Under the pieces are notes generated by a model that did not search any database, had not been told where the DNA came from, and saw only the letters and a list, made by a program, of their open reading frames with translations. A stretch of DNA of 20,050 nt, taken from JAVBKA01 sp031546715. Lineage in GTDB: Bacteria; Bacillota; Clostridia; Oscillospirales; UBA929. The stretch lies in assembly GCA_031546715.1 (NCBI GenBank), contig JAVBKA010000197.1:1-20050 (forward strand), written 5' to 3'. This document shows positions 7,147-14,230 of this stretch, in pieces; the first letter of the stretch is position 1; the number at the start of each line of letters is the position of its first letter. Position numbers and translations under genes: made by a program.

Positions 7147-8549
7147 TCAACGACACTCCTGCCAGACCATCGTATAATATCATCCGTCGGCATACCGTTG
7201 CTCATAAGACGTTGCGCCAAGGGCTCCGAGATATTCTCACAGCGTTCAAATTTACCATTAATTACGGTATTGTCGCCTATTAGCTCCTGCTTAATTACTT
7301 TAAATCTAAAGAGTGTTTTTACGACACGTTCCCCAGAGGGCAATGTCACACACTCAGCAATCTCTGAGATTCTACGTACATTGTCCTTATACTTTTTAAC
7401 ATATACCGTAATAGGAAAAGCGTCGTAAGCCTGTCTGTATAAGGTTTCAGCGTCTGCCTTATTATCAGCTTTCTTGCAAAGGTCAACAATTCGTCCGTAT
7501 GTAAGAAGGCAACTGTTGGCATGAACCGTTGTAAAAACAGCATGTCCTGTGTTTGCCGCCTCCACTGCGGCCAGAGCTTCCGCAGACTTCATCTCAGAGA
7601 CAATAATAACGTCTGGATTCATCGTTAGTGCAATTTCAAGAAGTCTATCCTGGCTTATTCTGAACTTTTCCTCCTGATGGCTTCGAGAGATAGTGTGAAT
7701 GACATTGTTCACAATCTCGCCGAACTCATTGCGCTTCCAGAGTTCAAACTCATGAGTACCATTTTCAATAACAAACACTCTATCTGAGTGTTCGATATTA
7801 TTGCAAAGATGACTCATTATTGTAGTCTTGCCCGAACCGGTTGCGCCGGATATGCAGAGGGATAAATTATACCGAACCGCATCCGAAAGAAAGTCAAGCA
7901 TTTCTGCTGTCGCAGTTTGTGCCTCCGGATTAAGAAAATCTTCCCGCACTAGGTTTTTTGCGTTGACAATTCTTATTGACGCAGAGATACCAGCTCCAGA
8001 TGGTATGATATCTGAGCAGACGGCAGTTATCCTGATGCGGTCGCTTAAGTAGCCTACAACTGCCGGTATTGAATTGTCTAAAACAATACCTGACTTGCGT
8101 AAAATACGTTGGATAATATCAAGTGCATACTTTGGCTGCTTGAATTGCTCTTTCGATGGCAAAACCGCTCCTCCAGAGTATGATACCTTAGTGTCATCAA
8201 AACGGTTGAGATTAATCTCCTCAATGCCAAGTTTTTCAAGGTTATCCAGATACTCAGACAGAAAGCTGTACTGCGCCATTTCAATGTATAGACGCTCCGT
8301 AAGCTCGTGAGTGGTGTATGGCGCAACGCTGTAGCCCTTGCTTACAATGAATTGCTCGATGGCATTTTTGTACGGTATGGCATTCTCTTCATCATCGTTG
8401 CTATTGATTATCTGCGAGTAATTTTCGACCATGTGTTTTTGGACATCGTCCAAAACCTCGTCAAAGTTTCTCCTATTCGTGTTAAAAAAGCTGCTGGCGT
8501 TGCCGACGAGAGTATTTTGATTTCCTGTGTTTTGGGCGGCTTCTGGCAT
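7143..8549 (-). CDS. cpaF: CpaF/TadA secretion ATPase (VirB11-like)
   Basis: This is the hexameric ATPase that powers Flp pilus assembly. The 468-residue protein has an N-terminal domain, then Walker A GATGSGKT (residues 235-242), a Walker B-like segment 'NPDVIIVSEMKSAEA' (about 311-325) and a His box 'GHAVFTTVHANS' (335-346). The usual 'VGEVRG' after Walker B reads VSEMKS. The ATG at 8549 has AGGAG eleven bases upstream and overlaps the CpaE-like gene by 142 bases; a later ATG at 8432 would shorten the overlap but has no ribosome site. CpaF and conjugative VirB11 are related, but the TadB/TadC neighbours favour the Tad assignment. Its stop overlaps the TadB start as ATGA. Confidence 0.92.
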   Translation of the reverse strand: MPEAAQNTGNQNTLVGNASSFFNTNRRNFDEVLDDVQKHMVENYSQIINSNDDEENAIPYKNAIEQFIVSKGYSVAPYTTHELTERLYIEMAQYSFLSEYLDNLEKLGIEEINLNRFDDTKVSYSGGAVLPSKEQFKQPKYALDIIQRILRKSGIVLDNSIPAVVGYLSDRIRITAVCSDIIPSGAGISASIRIVNAKNLVREDFLNPEAQTATAEMLDFLSDAVRYNLSLCISGATGSGKTTIMSHLCNNIEHSDRVFVIENGTHEFELWKRNEFGEIVNNVIHTISRSHQEEKFRISQDRLLEIALTMNPDVIIVSEMKSAEALAAVEAANTGHAVFTTVHANSCLLTYGRIVDLCKKADNKADAETLYRQAYDAFPITVYVKKYKDNVRRISEIAECVTLPSGERVVKTLFRFKVIKQELIGDNTVINGKFERCENISEPLAQRLMSNGMPTDDIIRWSGRSVVE

Positions 8550-9277
8550 TCTTCAAACAACTCCTTATATAAGTTAGATATTGCGACTTCGTATTTTTTA
8601 CCCTGCTTGCCAGATAAGCTGTCAAGCAGCTGCACAGTTTCCATCTGATGCTCTAGCTCATCACAATAGGGCAATATAATTCTTGCAGAATATTTTGACT
8701 GATAGGCTATCGCATCTTGATTTACAGTGACTTTAGAATAGCATCCGATAGTCTTTGACAGTTTGTAGAAGTTTTCAAGCAAAAGCGAATTTTCAGATTC
8801 TATTGCAGATATGCATTTTCTGGTACATTCCATCATTCGAACAACCATGTCCGACATTTCAAGGGCTGCCGCCGAAAGAGCCGATTTGGATATTCTGCTG
8901 TCGCAATCGATGATAATTACATCAAAGATGTGACGAGTCAGCATAATAAGTTCCTCTGCACGGCTGCGGCTGTAATTAACGTACCTATAAATATTATCAC
9001 CTAAAATATAGCCCAACACTGCGATGTTTTTTGCAAGCGAGACACATGACGATAATATTGCCTGCTGCGATATGGATTGAGCTATCATCAGCGCACCGAT
9101 AGACTTAGCATCCTTTGGCTGTGTCGTTACTACAGGCAGATTAGGACAGAACGGGTCGTCCATAATAATCAGAACTCCCTTGCCTTTATCCGCTAAATGC
9201 TTGGCTAACTTCAGGCTTACTGTGCTTTTCCCGCAATTTGGTGTTCCCCAAACGGCTATAATTTGAACATCATTCAT
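8408..9277 (-). CDS. cpaE: CpaE/TadZ-like MinD-family ATPase
   Basis: The ATG at 9277 overlaps the end of CpaB by eight bases; an in-frame start 33 codons upstream lies deep in CpaB and is unlikely. The 289-residue product starts directly with the P-loop (VQIIAVWGTPNCGKSTVSLKLA, motif GTPNCGKS at 11-18). It then has 'GVLIIMDD' and 'FDVIIIDCDSRIS', as in SIMIBI/MinD ATPases. CpaE/TadZ proteins position the Tad machine; many have an N-terminal receiver domain, which is absent here. The C-terminus is basic (KNTWSKITRR). It lies between CpaB and CpaF, its usual place. Its last 142 bases overlap the start of CpaF. Confidence 0.82.
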   Translation of the reverse strand: MNDVQIIAVWGTPNCGKSTVSLKLAKHLADKGKGVLIIMDDPFCPNLPVVTTQPKDAKSIGALMIAQSISQQAILSSCVSLAKNIAVLGYILGDNIYRYVNYSRSRAEELIMLTRHIFDVIIIDCDSRISKSALSAAALEMSDMVVRMMECTRKCISAIESENSLLLENFYKLSKTIGCYSKVTVNQDAIAYQSKYSARIILPYCDELEHQMETVQLLDSLSGKQGKKYEVAISNLYKELFEECQKPPKTQEIKILSSATPAAFLTRIGETLTRFWTMSKNTWSKITRR

Positions 9278-10049
9278 TTGGAAGCCCTGTTCCGGTAGGC
9301 ATTGGAGAAATGCCGATTCTCGTTTCGTATGCATCTTGCCTTTTAAGAAGCTCTTCCGAATAGGCAGTATTGTCACCTCGGTATATCAGCGATATATGTG
9401 TCTTGCTGAGCTTTGCTAATAACTCAGCCTGCTTGGGTGAGACTTGAAGAGTAACTGTGCTTGGCACAGGATGCTCCTTAGAGCCGTCTGCGGCATATGT
9501 TGCAGACAGTGCTTCATCATTATCAATTCCTGTGTCAAAGGTTACGGCAAGAACCTTTACATACTCAAGTAAGCCCATGTCGTAATTAAAGGAGCCATTT
9601 TCCTCAGCGAGTTTGGCGTCTGAAGTATGCACCGTAACTATATCTCCAGATTGTAGCTTAGCGGAAAGCCCCGCTGCAAAGCTGGTTATTGGGATAGAAA
9701 TTGCTTGGTAGTTTCTTGGAAGCTTGTACAAATAGGCGTTCTGCCTTTCAGTGGACAGTTTTTCAGCAAAAATATAATCATCAGGAAGCATGTTCACTGT
9801 TGCATACTTTCCGACAATTTCATCTTTGCTTTCTATCACCTTACCTGACAGATTGGCTGCGCCCACTGTGACGGTGTCAAGCATTTCATTTGTTATTTCT
9901 GTACCAATGGCAATAGGCTTTGCTACCCGAATGATAACTACCTGCTCATTTACAGCATTGTTTAGCATCGGCGCAAGAAAAAAACAAATGCCTGCTGACA
10001 ATACAATTCCTAAGATGCCTAACACTAGGCGGTTTCTAAAAACCTTCAT
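9270..10049 (-). CDS. cpaB: CpaB/RcpC-like pilus assembly protein with SAF domain
   Basis: The ATG at 10049 has GGAGG five bases upstream and overlaps the prepilin peptidase stop as ATGA; longer in-frame starts are inside that gene. The 259-residue protein has an N-terminal membrane helix (about 9-28), then an SAF domain: 'VAKPIAIGTEITNEMLDTVTV' and 'VGKYATVNMLPDDYIFAEKL'. This is followed by the RcpC/CpaB part with 'AISIPITSFAAGLSAKLQSGDIVTV' and 'VTLQVSPKQAELLAKLSK'. CpaB/RcpC proteins lie outside the membrane, and in Gram-negative bacteria they work with the secretin. In a Gram-positive host there is no secretin, so the partner is unknown. Confidence 0.87.
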   Translation of the reverse strand: MKVFRNRLVLGILGIVLSAGICFFLAPMLNNAVNEQVVIIRVAKPIAIGTEITNEMLDTVTVGAANLSGKVIESKDEIVGKYATVNMLPDDYIFAEKLSTERQNAYLYKLPRNYQAISIPITSFAAGLSAKLQSGDIVTVHTSDAKLAEENGSFNYDMGLLEYVKVLAVTFDTGIDNDEALSATYAADGSKEHPVPSTVTLQVSPKQAELLAKLSKTHISLIYRGDNTAYSEELLKRQDAYETRIGISPMPTGTGLPNE

Positions 10050-10441
10050 TGTTGCCTCCATATTACAATAATTGAGCCAAATGCGAGATAGGGTGCAAGT
10101 GCGTAAGCCTTTTCGGGCTTTCTGTAGAATAGTGCATACACGACTAAAAATGCGATGAGCGCAATTGTCACTGACCACATCACTCCCCAGAAGCCTAAAA
10201 CAAAACCCAAGGCGGCGATGAGCTTAATGTCACCACCGCCAATAGAAGAATTTCCTTTGCGCAGTGCTAAAACAAGAATAAGTCCTGATACCGCTACTGC
10301 GCCAATAATTGCGTCCTGCCCTCTGAACGAGAACAAACCTAAGATTGCGACCGCAAGTGATAAATAGTCTGGTATTCTGTATGTACGTGCGTCTATGACT
10401 GCGATTACTATCAAAAGGCATGTCAATAGTACTTTTATCAC
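10046..10441 (-). CDS. tadV: A24-type prepilin peptidase (TadV/CpaA-like)
   Basis: This is a short membrane aspartic protease that cuts pilin leaders. At 131 residues it has only the A24 catalytic core, as in TadV/CpaA, without the methylase domain of PilD. Both catalytic motifs are present: 'VIDARTYRIPD' with Asp17 and 'GGGDIKL' with Asp71. There are about four to five membrane segments. It starts in an ATGA overlap with the PrgI-like gene and ends in another with CpaB, so it is firmly embedded between conjugation and Tad genes. Likely substrates here are the Flp-like protein (11788-12015), the DUF4320 protein and perhaps the TadE-like protein. Confidence 0.9.
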   Translation of the reverse strand: MIKVLLTCLLIVIAVIDARTYRIPDYLSLAVAILGLFSFRGQDAIIGAVAVSGLILVLALRKGNSSIGGGDIKLIAALGFVLGFWGVMWSVTIALIAFLVVYALFYRKPEKAYALAPYLAFGSIIVIWRQQ

Positions 10442-10740
10442 TGGCGTTTATACCTAAAGAGCTTCTGACTGTTGACAAATTTGATATACAAGCTTGCTTG
10501 CTTAACAACTGACATATTGTGATTATCTCTTGTAAGTATCATAATCGTTCCACAGACTGTAACCATGAGAAAAACAACGCAGGTCAAAATGTTGTGAAAA
10601 AGCAGATATATTATAGCCGTAAGAATACCTGCAATAATTGTGACAACAATTGTCTGATATAGCTCCGTCTTTCCGAAGCCGTCAAAGATTTCGGTTTTCT
10701 GCTTGATGCCCTGCGGAATAAGCAGAGTTTCTTTTTCCAT
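10438..10740 (-). CDS. PrgI/VirB3-like conjugation membrane protein
   Basis: The ATG at 10740 has AGGAGG six bases upstream. The 100-residue protein has a polar N-terminus (LLIPQGIKQKTEIFDGFG), two adjacent hydrophobic helices (about 28-70) and a polar C-terminal tail ending KLFRYKRQ. This two-helix layout matches PrgI/VirB3-type proteins, which in known conjugative elements anchor the VirB4 ATPase and normally sit directly upstream of it. Here the next gene is instead a prepilin peptidase. A small Tad-specific membrane protein is an alternative, because the assignment relies on topology and position. Confidence 0.55.
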   Translation of the reverse strand: MEKETLLIPQGIKQKTEIFDGFGKTELYQTIVVTIIAGILTAIIYLLFHNILTCVVFLMVTVCGTIMILTRDNHNMSVVKQASLYIKFVNSQKLFRYKRQ

Positions 10741-10742
10741 TT

Positions 10743-10964
10743 CTAGCCTCCTGACTGAGTGAAGTAGCTGATTATTAAATCTTTGAGCTGAAATACTAGT
10801 TCTGCGATAATGTAAAATATGAGGGTGTTTTTTATTTGCGTTTTTATCTTTGGGGCTGCGTCACTGTCTTGCATCATTTTGACTAAGCAGATAATGAAGC
10901 GCAGCCCAGCTCCGGCACGGATGAGTATTATTAGTGCGCTGGTTATCTGTGTAATCAGATCCAC
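10743..10964 (-). CDS. Small two-helix membrane protein of the transfer operon
   Basis: A GTG start at 10964 follows GAGG at five bases. The 73-residue protein has a helix at about 7-29 (ITSALIILIRAGAGLRFIICLV), a polar loop with KIKTQIKN, and a second helix (TLIFYIIAELVFQLKDLII). It lies between the VirB6 C-terminal part and the PrgI-like gene, with gaps of only a few bases. Its size and topology resemble the small pilin-like or channel-associated proteins of Gram-positive conjugation systems, but I cannot name a family. Confidence 0.7.
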   Translation of the reverse strand: MDLITQITSALIILIRAGAGLRFIICLVKMMQDSDAAPKIKTQIKNTLIFYIIAELVFQLKDLIISYFTQSGG

Positions 10965-10971
10965 GTTAGCC

Positions 10972-11460
10972 TCATCTCCTTGCTAAGCCCTTCGCCATCT
11001 GTAGCATTCTGCTCCCTTGATATATGGCATTTAGCCCACCACCACCGCCTGTTGATGATACGAATTTAGCTAAAAACTTTGGAGTGCTGAGTGCTGTCAT
11101 ACAAATCGGGATAGCCAACATAATCGCTTGAATATCCCCAGTTTGCAAAACTACAAATACGAGTTTTACTAAAAACAATTGCACAATTATTGCAAACATG
11201 GATTGAAAAAATTCTTGAAGATATGGCTTAAACGACCCTTGGTCACTTTCAATCAGTCCCACGCAGGCTATCGGCATACCAAGGCGGAGAATAAATACTT
11301 CCATACCTCTTTTAACAAACTGAAAGTAAATTAAAACCAAGAGGATGTTTATAACCAAATTTAAAATTAAGTCAAATAATCCTCCCGGCATAACATTTAC
11401 CTGACCAATTTCGATGCTTTCAGTTATTTTATTTACAAGCTCAAGAACAATCTTCGCCAT
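10972..11460 (-). CDS. virB6: VirB6/TrbL-like channel protein, C-terminal half
   Basis: The 162-residue reading frame starts at an ATG at 11460, nine bases (TAA, GAA, GGG) after the end of the N-terminal half and in the same frame. It contains 'LLVLIYFQFVKRGMEVFILRLGMPIACVGLI', 'FKPYLQEFFQSMFAIIVQLFLVKLVF' and 'ALSTPKFLAKF', which I recognise as the second half of the VirB6/TrbL polytopic protein of Bacillota conjugative elements. The glycine run before 'LNAIYQGSRMLQMAKGLARR' is also typical. VirB6 forms part of the inner-membrane channel. Whether this half is translated separately, fused by read-through, or dead cannot be decided from sequence. GAAGG lies only one base from the ATG, which is poor spacing. 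Confidence 0.75.
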   Translation of the reverse strand: MAKIVLELVNKITESIEIGQVNVMPGGLFDLILNLVINILLVLIYFQFVKRGMEVFILRLGMPIACVGLIESDQGSFKPYLQEFFQSMFAIIVQLFLVKLVFVVLQTGDIQAIMLAIPICMTALSTPKFLAKFVSSTGGGGGLNAIYQGSRMLQMAKGLARR

Positions 11461-11466
11461 CCCTTC

Positions 11467-11784
11467 TTAAATAGTAGGAAAACATATAGCGACCGCAATT
11501 GCTCTGGTGAAGTTAGTAAGTAAGCTAATTGGGTCAGCCTCAGCATCCCCATCTGTCCAGAGTATGTAGACATCAAAGCCTTTTTTCAGGAATTTTAAAA
11601 CAATTAGACTTACTCCAAGTGAGAACGAAATTGCATACATTGTTTGGAAAATATCGGACAACGCTGGCAGGGTGCTCTCTATCCACAATGCAATTATCGC
11701 ATTTCCGTTAATAAGCATGTCATAGATGCTATCATGAGAAGACCCTGTTAGTGAATTGAGAAAATCGGTTAGGAAACCTTCCAT
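11467..11784 (-). CDS. virB6: VirB6/TrbL-like channel protein, N-terminal half (ends at in-frame TAA)
   Basis: The ATG at 11784 follows the Flp-like stop by three bases. The 105 residues contain 'LTDFLNSLTGS', a membrane helix with 'ISFSLGVSLIVLKFLKKGFDVYILWTDGDAEADPISLLTNF' features, and then 'AIAVAICFPTI' directly before a TAA at 11469-11467. As I recall them, intact relatives read through this point as FPT-aliphatic-Tyr-Glu, so the TAA looks like a changed Tyr codon (TAT or TAC to TAA). Joining both halves gives about 270 residues, close to a normal single VirB6. This could be a real nonsense mutation, a sequencing error, or a functional split gene. Confidence 0.75.
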   Translation of the reverse strand: MEGFLTDFLNSLTGSSHDSIYDMLINGNAIIALWIESTLPALSDIFQTMYAISFSLGVSLIVLKFLKKGFDVYILWTDGDAEADPISLLTNFTRAIAVAICFPTI

Positions 11785-11787
11785 AGC

Positions 11788-12015
11788 TTAGGTAATGCCA
11801 ATCATCGTGGTGATTTTTTCTGTCAGGTCTGGAAACCAATCATTTTTGATAGCAGCCACAAACAGGGTTATCAGTATCCCTACTATGACGACTCCGGCAA
11901 GAACCCCGAGAATCATATCTACCCCCGATTGCCCTTCGCTGTTGTGAAGAACCCTAATAGACCTAAAATACATCTTGTGCGCTTTAATTTTTAAGATGTT
12001 AAGCATTTTTTTCAT
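11788..12015 (-). CDS. Flp-pilin-like small membrane protein
   Basis: I chose the ATG at 12015, which has AAGGAAG six bases upstream; an in-frame start at 12057 lies inside the preceding gene. The 75-residue product has a basic leader (MKKMLNILKIKAHKMYFRSI), then HNSEG|QSGVD and one hydrophobic helix (MILGVLAGVVIVGILITLFVAAI) with a short polar tail ending in KITTMIGIT. Gly28 followed five residues later by Asp33 matches the Flp prepilin cleavage pattern G|xxxxE with Asp for Glu. It is the best candidate for the major pilin of the downstream Tad system. It sits between a VirB2-like gene and VirB6. Similar small proteins (DUF6133-like) occur in clostridial elements. Confidence 0.65.
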   Translation of the reverse strand: MKKMLNILKIKAHKMYFRSIRVLHNSEGQSGVDMILGVLAGVVIVGILITLFVAAIKNDWFPDLTEKITTMIGIT

Positions 12016-12031
12016 TTTTGTCTTCCTTTCT

Positions 12032-12316
12032 TTATTGGAAATATCCAACCAGAACATTTATAAGTACCGATGCTGTTACAACGCCGATGACTGAAATTAT
12101 TGCGGTTTTTATGGCGTTGTCCCATCGTTTTTGGTCATGCTCATCTGATGCGGCTGCTCCCTTACGGATTAGAAAATAAACAACAAGCACCGTGCCGACG
12201 ATGGGTGCGATGATAAGCAATGCTGATGATAGGTCATTTAGCAGCTTTTGAATGCCTTTGAATAATGTGCTGTCCATGACGCTAGTTGCAATGGTAAGAT
12301 TGCTAAATAGTTTCAC
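12032..12316 (-). CDS. VirB2/TrbC-like conjugation pilin candidate
   Basis: A GTG start at 12316 follows GGAGG at six bases and lies 14 bases after the VirD4 stop. The 94-residue protein has two hydrophobic helices ('ALLIIAPIVGTVLVVYFLI' at about 32-50 and 'AIISVIGVVTASVLINVLVGYF' near the C-terminus) joined by a polar loop (RKGAAASDEHDQKRWDN). This two-helix layout and the position directly after VirD4 fit VirB2/TrbC-type pilins of Gram-positive conjugation systems, which line the channel or form a short surface structure. There is no obvious N-terminal signal sequence. Confidence 0.65.
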   Translation of the reverse strand: MKLFSNLTIATSVMDSTLFKGIQKLLNDLSSALLIIAPIVGTVLVVYFLIRKGAAASDEHDQKRWDNAIKTAIISVIGVVTASVLINVLVGYFQ

Positions 12317-12330
12317 GTTTTCCCTCCTGT

Positions 12331-14220
12331 TTAATAATTTGAATCAACTTGTACATCACCATACTCCTCAGGGCAAGCACCATAGAGTTTCCATATCCCC
12401 CAAAGCTCGTTATCTGAAAGTACCACTGTGCGAACTTCTCGCAATTGTTCTTCACGCTGCATACGAATTCTAGTGTTTTGCACTTCGTTACCAAGACCAA
12501 AAAGTGTATTGAATCTCCATTTTGAAAGATCTGGTGAATTAAAGATGGCAGGGCGTTTTCTGCTTGTGACAAGAGTATACGGTCGGTCTATTTGCCCTAT
12601 TTCATCCGGCGTCAGCAGTTCTCGTGCCATAAGGCTTACGCTGTGTGAGCTAGATGCTTGCGAGTATTTCTGTGAGCTGGATGAGGTCTGATAGCTTGAA
12701 GCGGTGTACTTTCCGAGCTTTTCGCTCAACTCCTTTCTAGTTTCAGTATCCTCTGTCTGTAAATACAGCCATGTCTCGCAGTTTCCCCGAATTATTTTAC
12801 TTAGGTCTTTATCATACTTTGCGTCCAATTGAGCAAACGACTGTAGATAAAGAATAAATCGTATGCCTCGCCCGCCGCCTACTGTGAGCTTTGCATCAAA
12901 TGCGGGTATTTTGGTAAAGTTACCAAATTCATCAAGTATGAAATTTACTCTTTTCGGAAGCCGTCCTCCACGGTTGTCTGCAATGTTTACAAGCCTTTCG
13001 TAAATTTGGCTTACAAGAAGTGCTGCAAGAGAGTAATATGTATCCTTTTCGTCAGGCAAAATAATAAAAAGAGCTGTTTTTCCGCTGGCTAGTTCTTTAA
13101 CAGAAATCTCAGAACCGTTTGTAATGCTGTAAATACTAGGCGTCGCAAAAAGCCTCAGCGTTGCTAATACTCCCGTATTAAAACTTCCCCTGGTCTTACT
13201 TGGAGCTATCTCAGCTGCATCATACAGCATTTTTGCAGGGTGCGAGTCATCTTTATCTCGCATGTATTCATTAATCTTGGGTTCGGGTTTTTCATCCTTG
13301 CACATATTTGAAACAAATGCGTAAACGTTGGTTAAATTGCGAAATTTTCTACTCTCGCCTTTTTTGTTATCAAAAACTACTGTCATAGCTGCTGCTGCAA
13401 GAACTGCTTTTTCTCCATTTGTCCAAATCGGTTCTCCCTGTTTAGGCTCCGGCACAAGTGAGTTTACTAAATCCCATGCCGCATCTACCGCTCTGGAAAT
13501 ATCATTAGCGTCTATAAAGTCAATCATAGGTTGTAAAAAGTTGTACTTATTAGATTTTTCTGGATTTTTAAAATCTATTGTATAAACTCTGTAGCCTTGC
13601 TCCTCAAGGTATGGCTTTGTATATTGGTAAAGCTCGCCCTTCGGGTCGCTGACTATCATACTTTCTCCCGAAAGACCTACAGTACCAATAGTTTGCAACG
13701 TTGATGTGCGGGATTTGCCGGAACGGGTTGCTCCAATTATGAGAGCATGGGTGTCTCTTTCGACATAATAGATTTTCTCCCCTTCAGGAACATCTTTTTT
13801 CCCTATCACAACACCAGCTTTTTCTAATGATGGCAAGTCGCCTTGCTTTGGTAGAATATAACTGCCGAAATACTTATCCCGTTCCTTTTCTGTCATCCAC
13901 CTTGCCGAGCCGTGCTGATTTTGTCCCATTCGCTTTGGCGTCTCGATACTGCCTGCGATAATATCAATGTCACTCTGGTACGGCTTAGCGTTGATGACTG
14001 CATACAAAAATGCTGCGCAGGTTATAAGCAGCTGTAGCATACAGAACATTTTAAATACCTGCGGCTGTTTTATACGCATTAGCATATCCGAAAGCATCAA
14101 CGGCATAACAGATTGTGTTGTAAGCAGCTTATCTAGCGATGTCACTAAGAAGAAACTCAGCCCCAGTCCAAACACGAACATAAATGATGCAATTATTATC
14201 CTTGTTTTCTTTTCTTTCAA
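12331..14220 (-). CDS. virD4: VirD4/TraG-type coupling protein
   Basis: This ATPase links the relaxase-DNA complex to the secretion channel. I prefer the TTG at 14220 because AGGAGG lies six bases upstream; a GTG at 14238 has only a weak site and overlaps the relaxase. From TTG the protein has 629 residues: two N-terminal membrane helices (about 7-30 and 56-78), 'QHGSARWMTEKE', Walker A GATRSGKS (163-170), 'VSDPKGELYQYT', 'NKYNFLQPM', and Walker B with 'VNFILDEFGNFTKIPAF'. It also has 'GGGRGIRFILYLQSFAQLDAKY' and 'NCETWLYLQTEDTETR'. All are hallmarks of full-length VirD4/TraG. Its gene follows the relaxase by ten bases and precedes the VirB2-like gene. Confidence 0.95.
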   Translation of the reverse strand: MKEKKTRIIIASFMFVFGLGLSFFLVTSLDKLLTTQSVMPLMLSDMLMRIKQPQVFKMFCMLQLLITCAAFLYAVINAKPYQSDIDIIAGSIETPKRMGQNQHGSARWMTEKERDKYFGSYILPKQGDLPSLEKAGVVIGKKDVPEGEKIYYVERDTHALIIGATRSGKSRTSTLQTIGTVGLSGESMIVSDPKGELYQYTKPYLEEQGYRVYTIDFKNPEKSNKYNFLQPMIDFIDANDISRAVDAAWDLVNSLVPEPKQGEPIWTNGEKAVLAAAAMTVVFDNKKGESRKFRNLTNVYAFVSNMCKDEKPEPKINEYMRDKDDSHPAKMLYDAAEIAPSKTRGSFNTGVLATLRLFATPSIYSITNGSEISVKELASGKTALFIILPDEKDTYYSLAALLVSQIYERLVNIADNRGGRLPKRVNFILDEFGNFTKIPAFDAKLTVGGGRGIRFILYLQSFAQLDAKYDKDLSKIIRGNCETWLYLQTEDTETRKELSEKLGKYTASSYQTSSSSQKYSQASSSHSVSLMARELLTPDEIGQIDRPYTLVTSRKRPAIFNSPDLSKWRFNTLFGLGNEVQNTRIRMQREEQLREVRTVVLSDNELWGIWKLYGACPEEYGDVQVDSNY

Positions 14221-14230
14221 AAAACCCCTC

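Noticed and set aside
7143..8549. VirB11 of the conjugation channel instead of CpaF
   Set aside because: The Walker and His motifs fit both, but the direct neighbours CpaE-like, TadB and TadC in canonical order point to the Tad ATPase. Dual use is possible but not shown.
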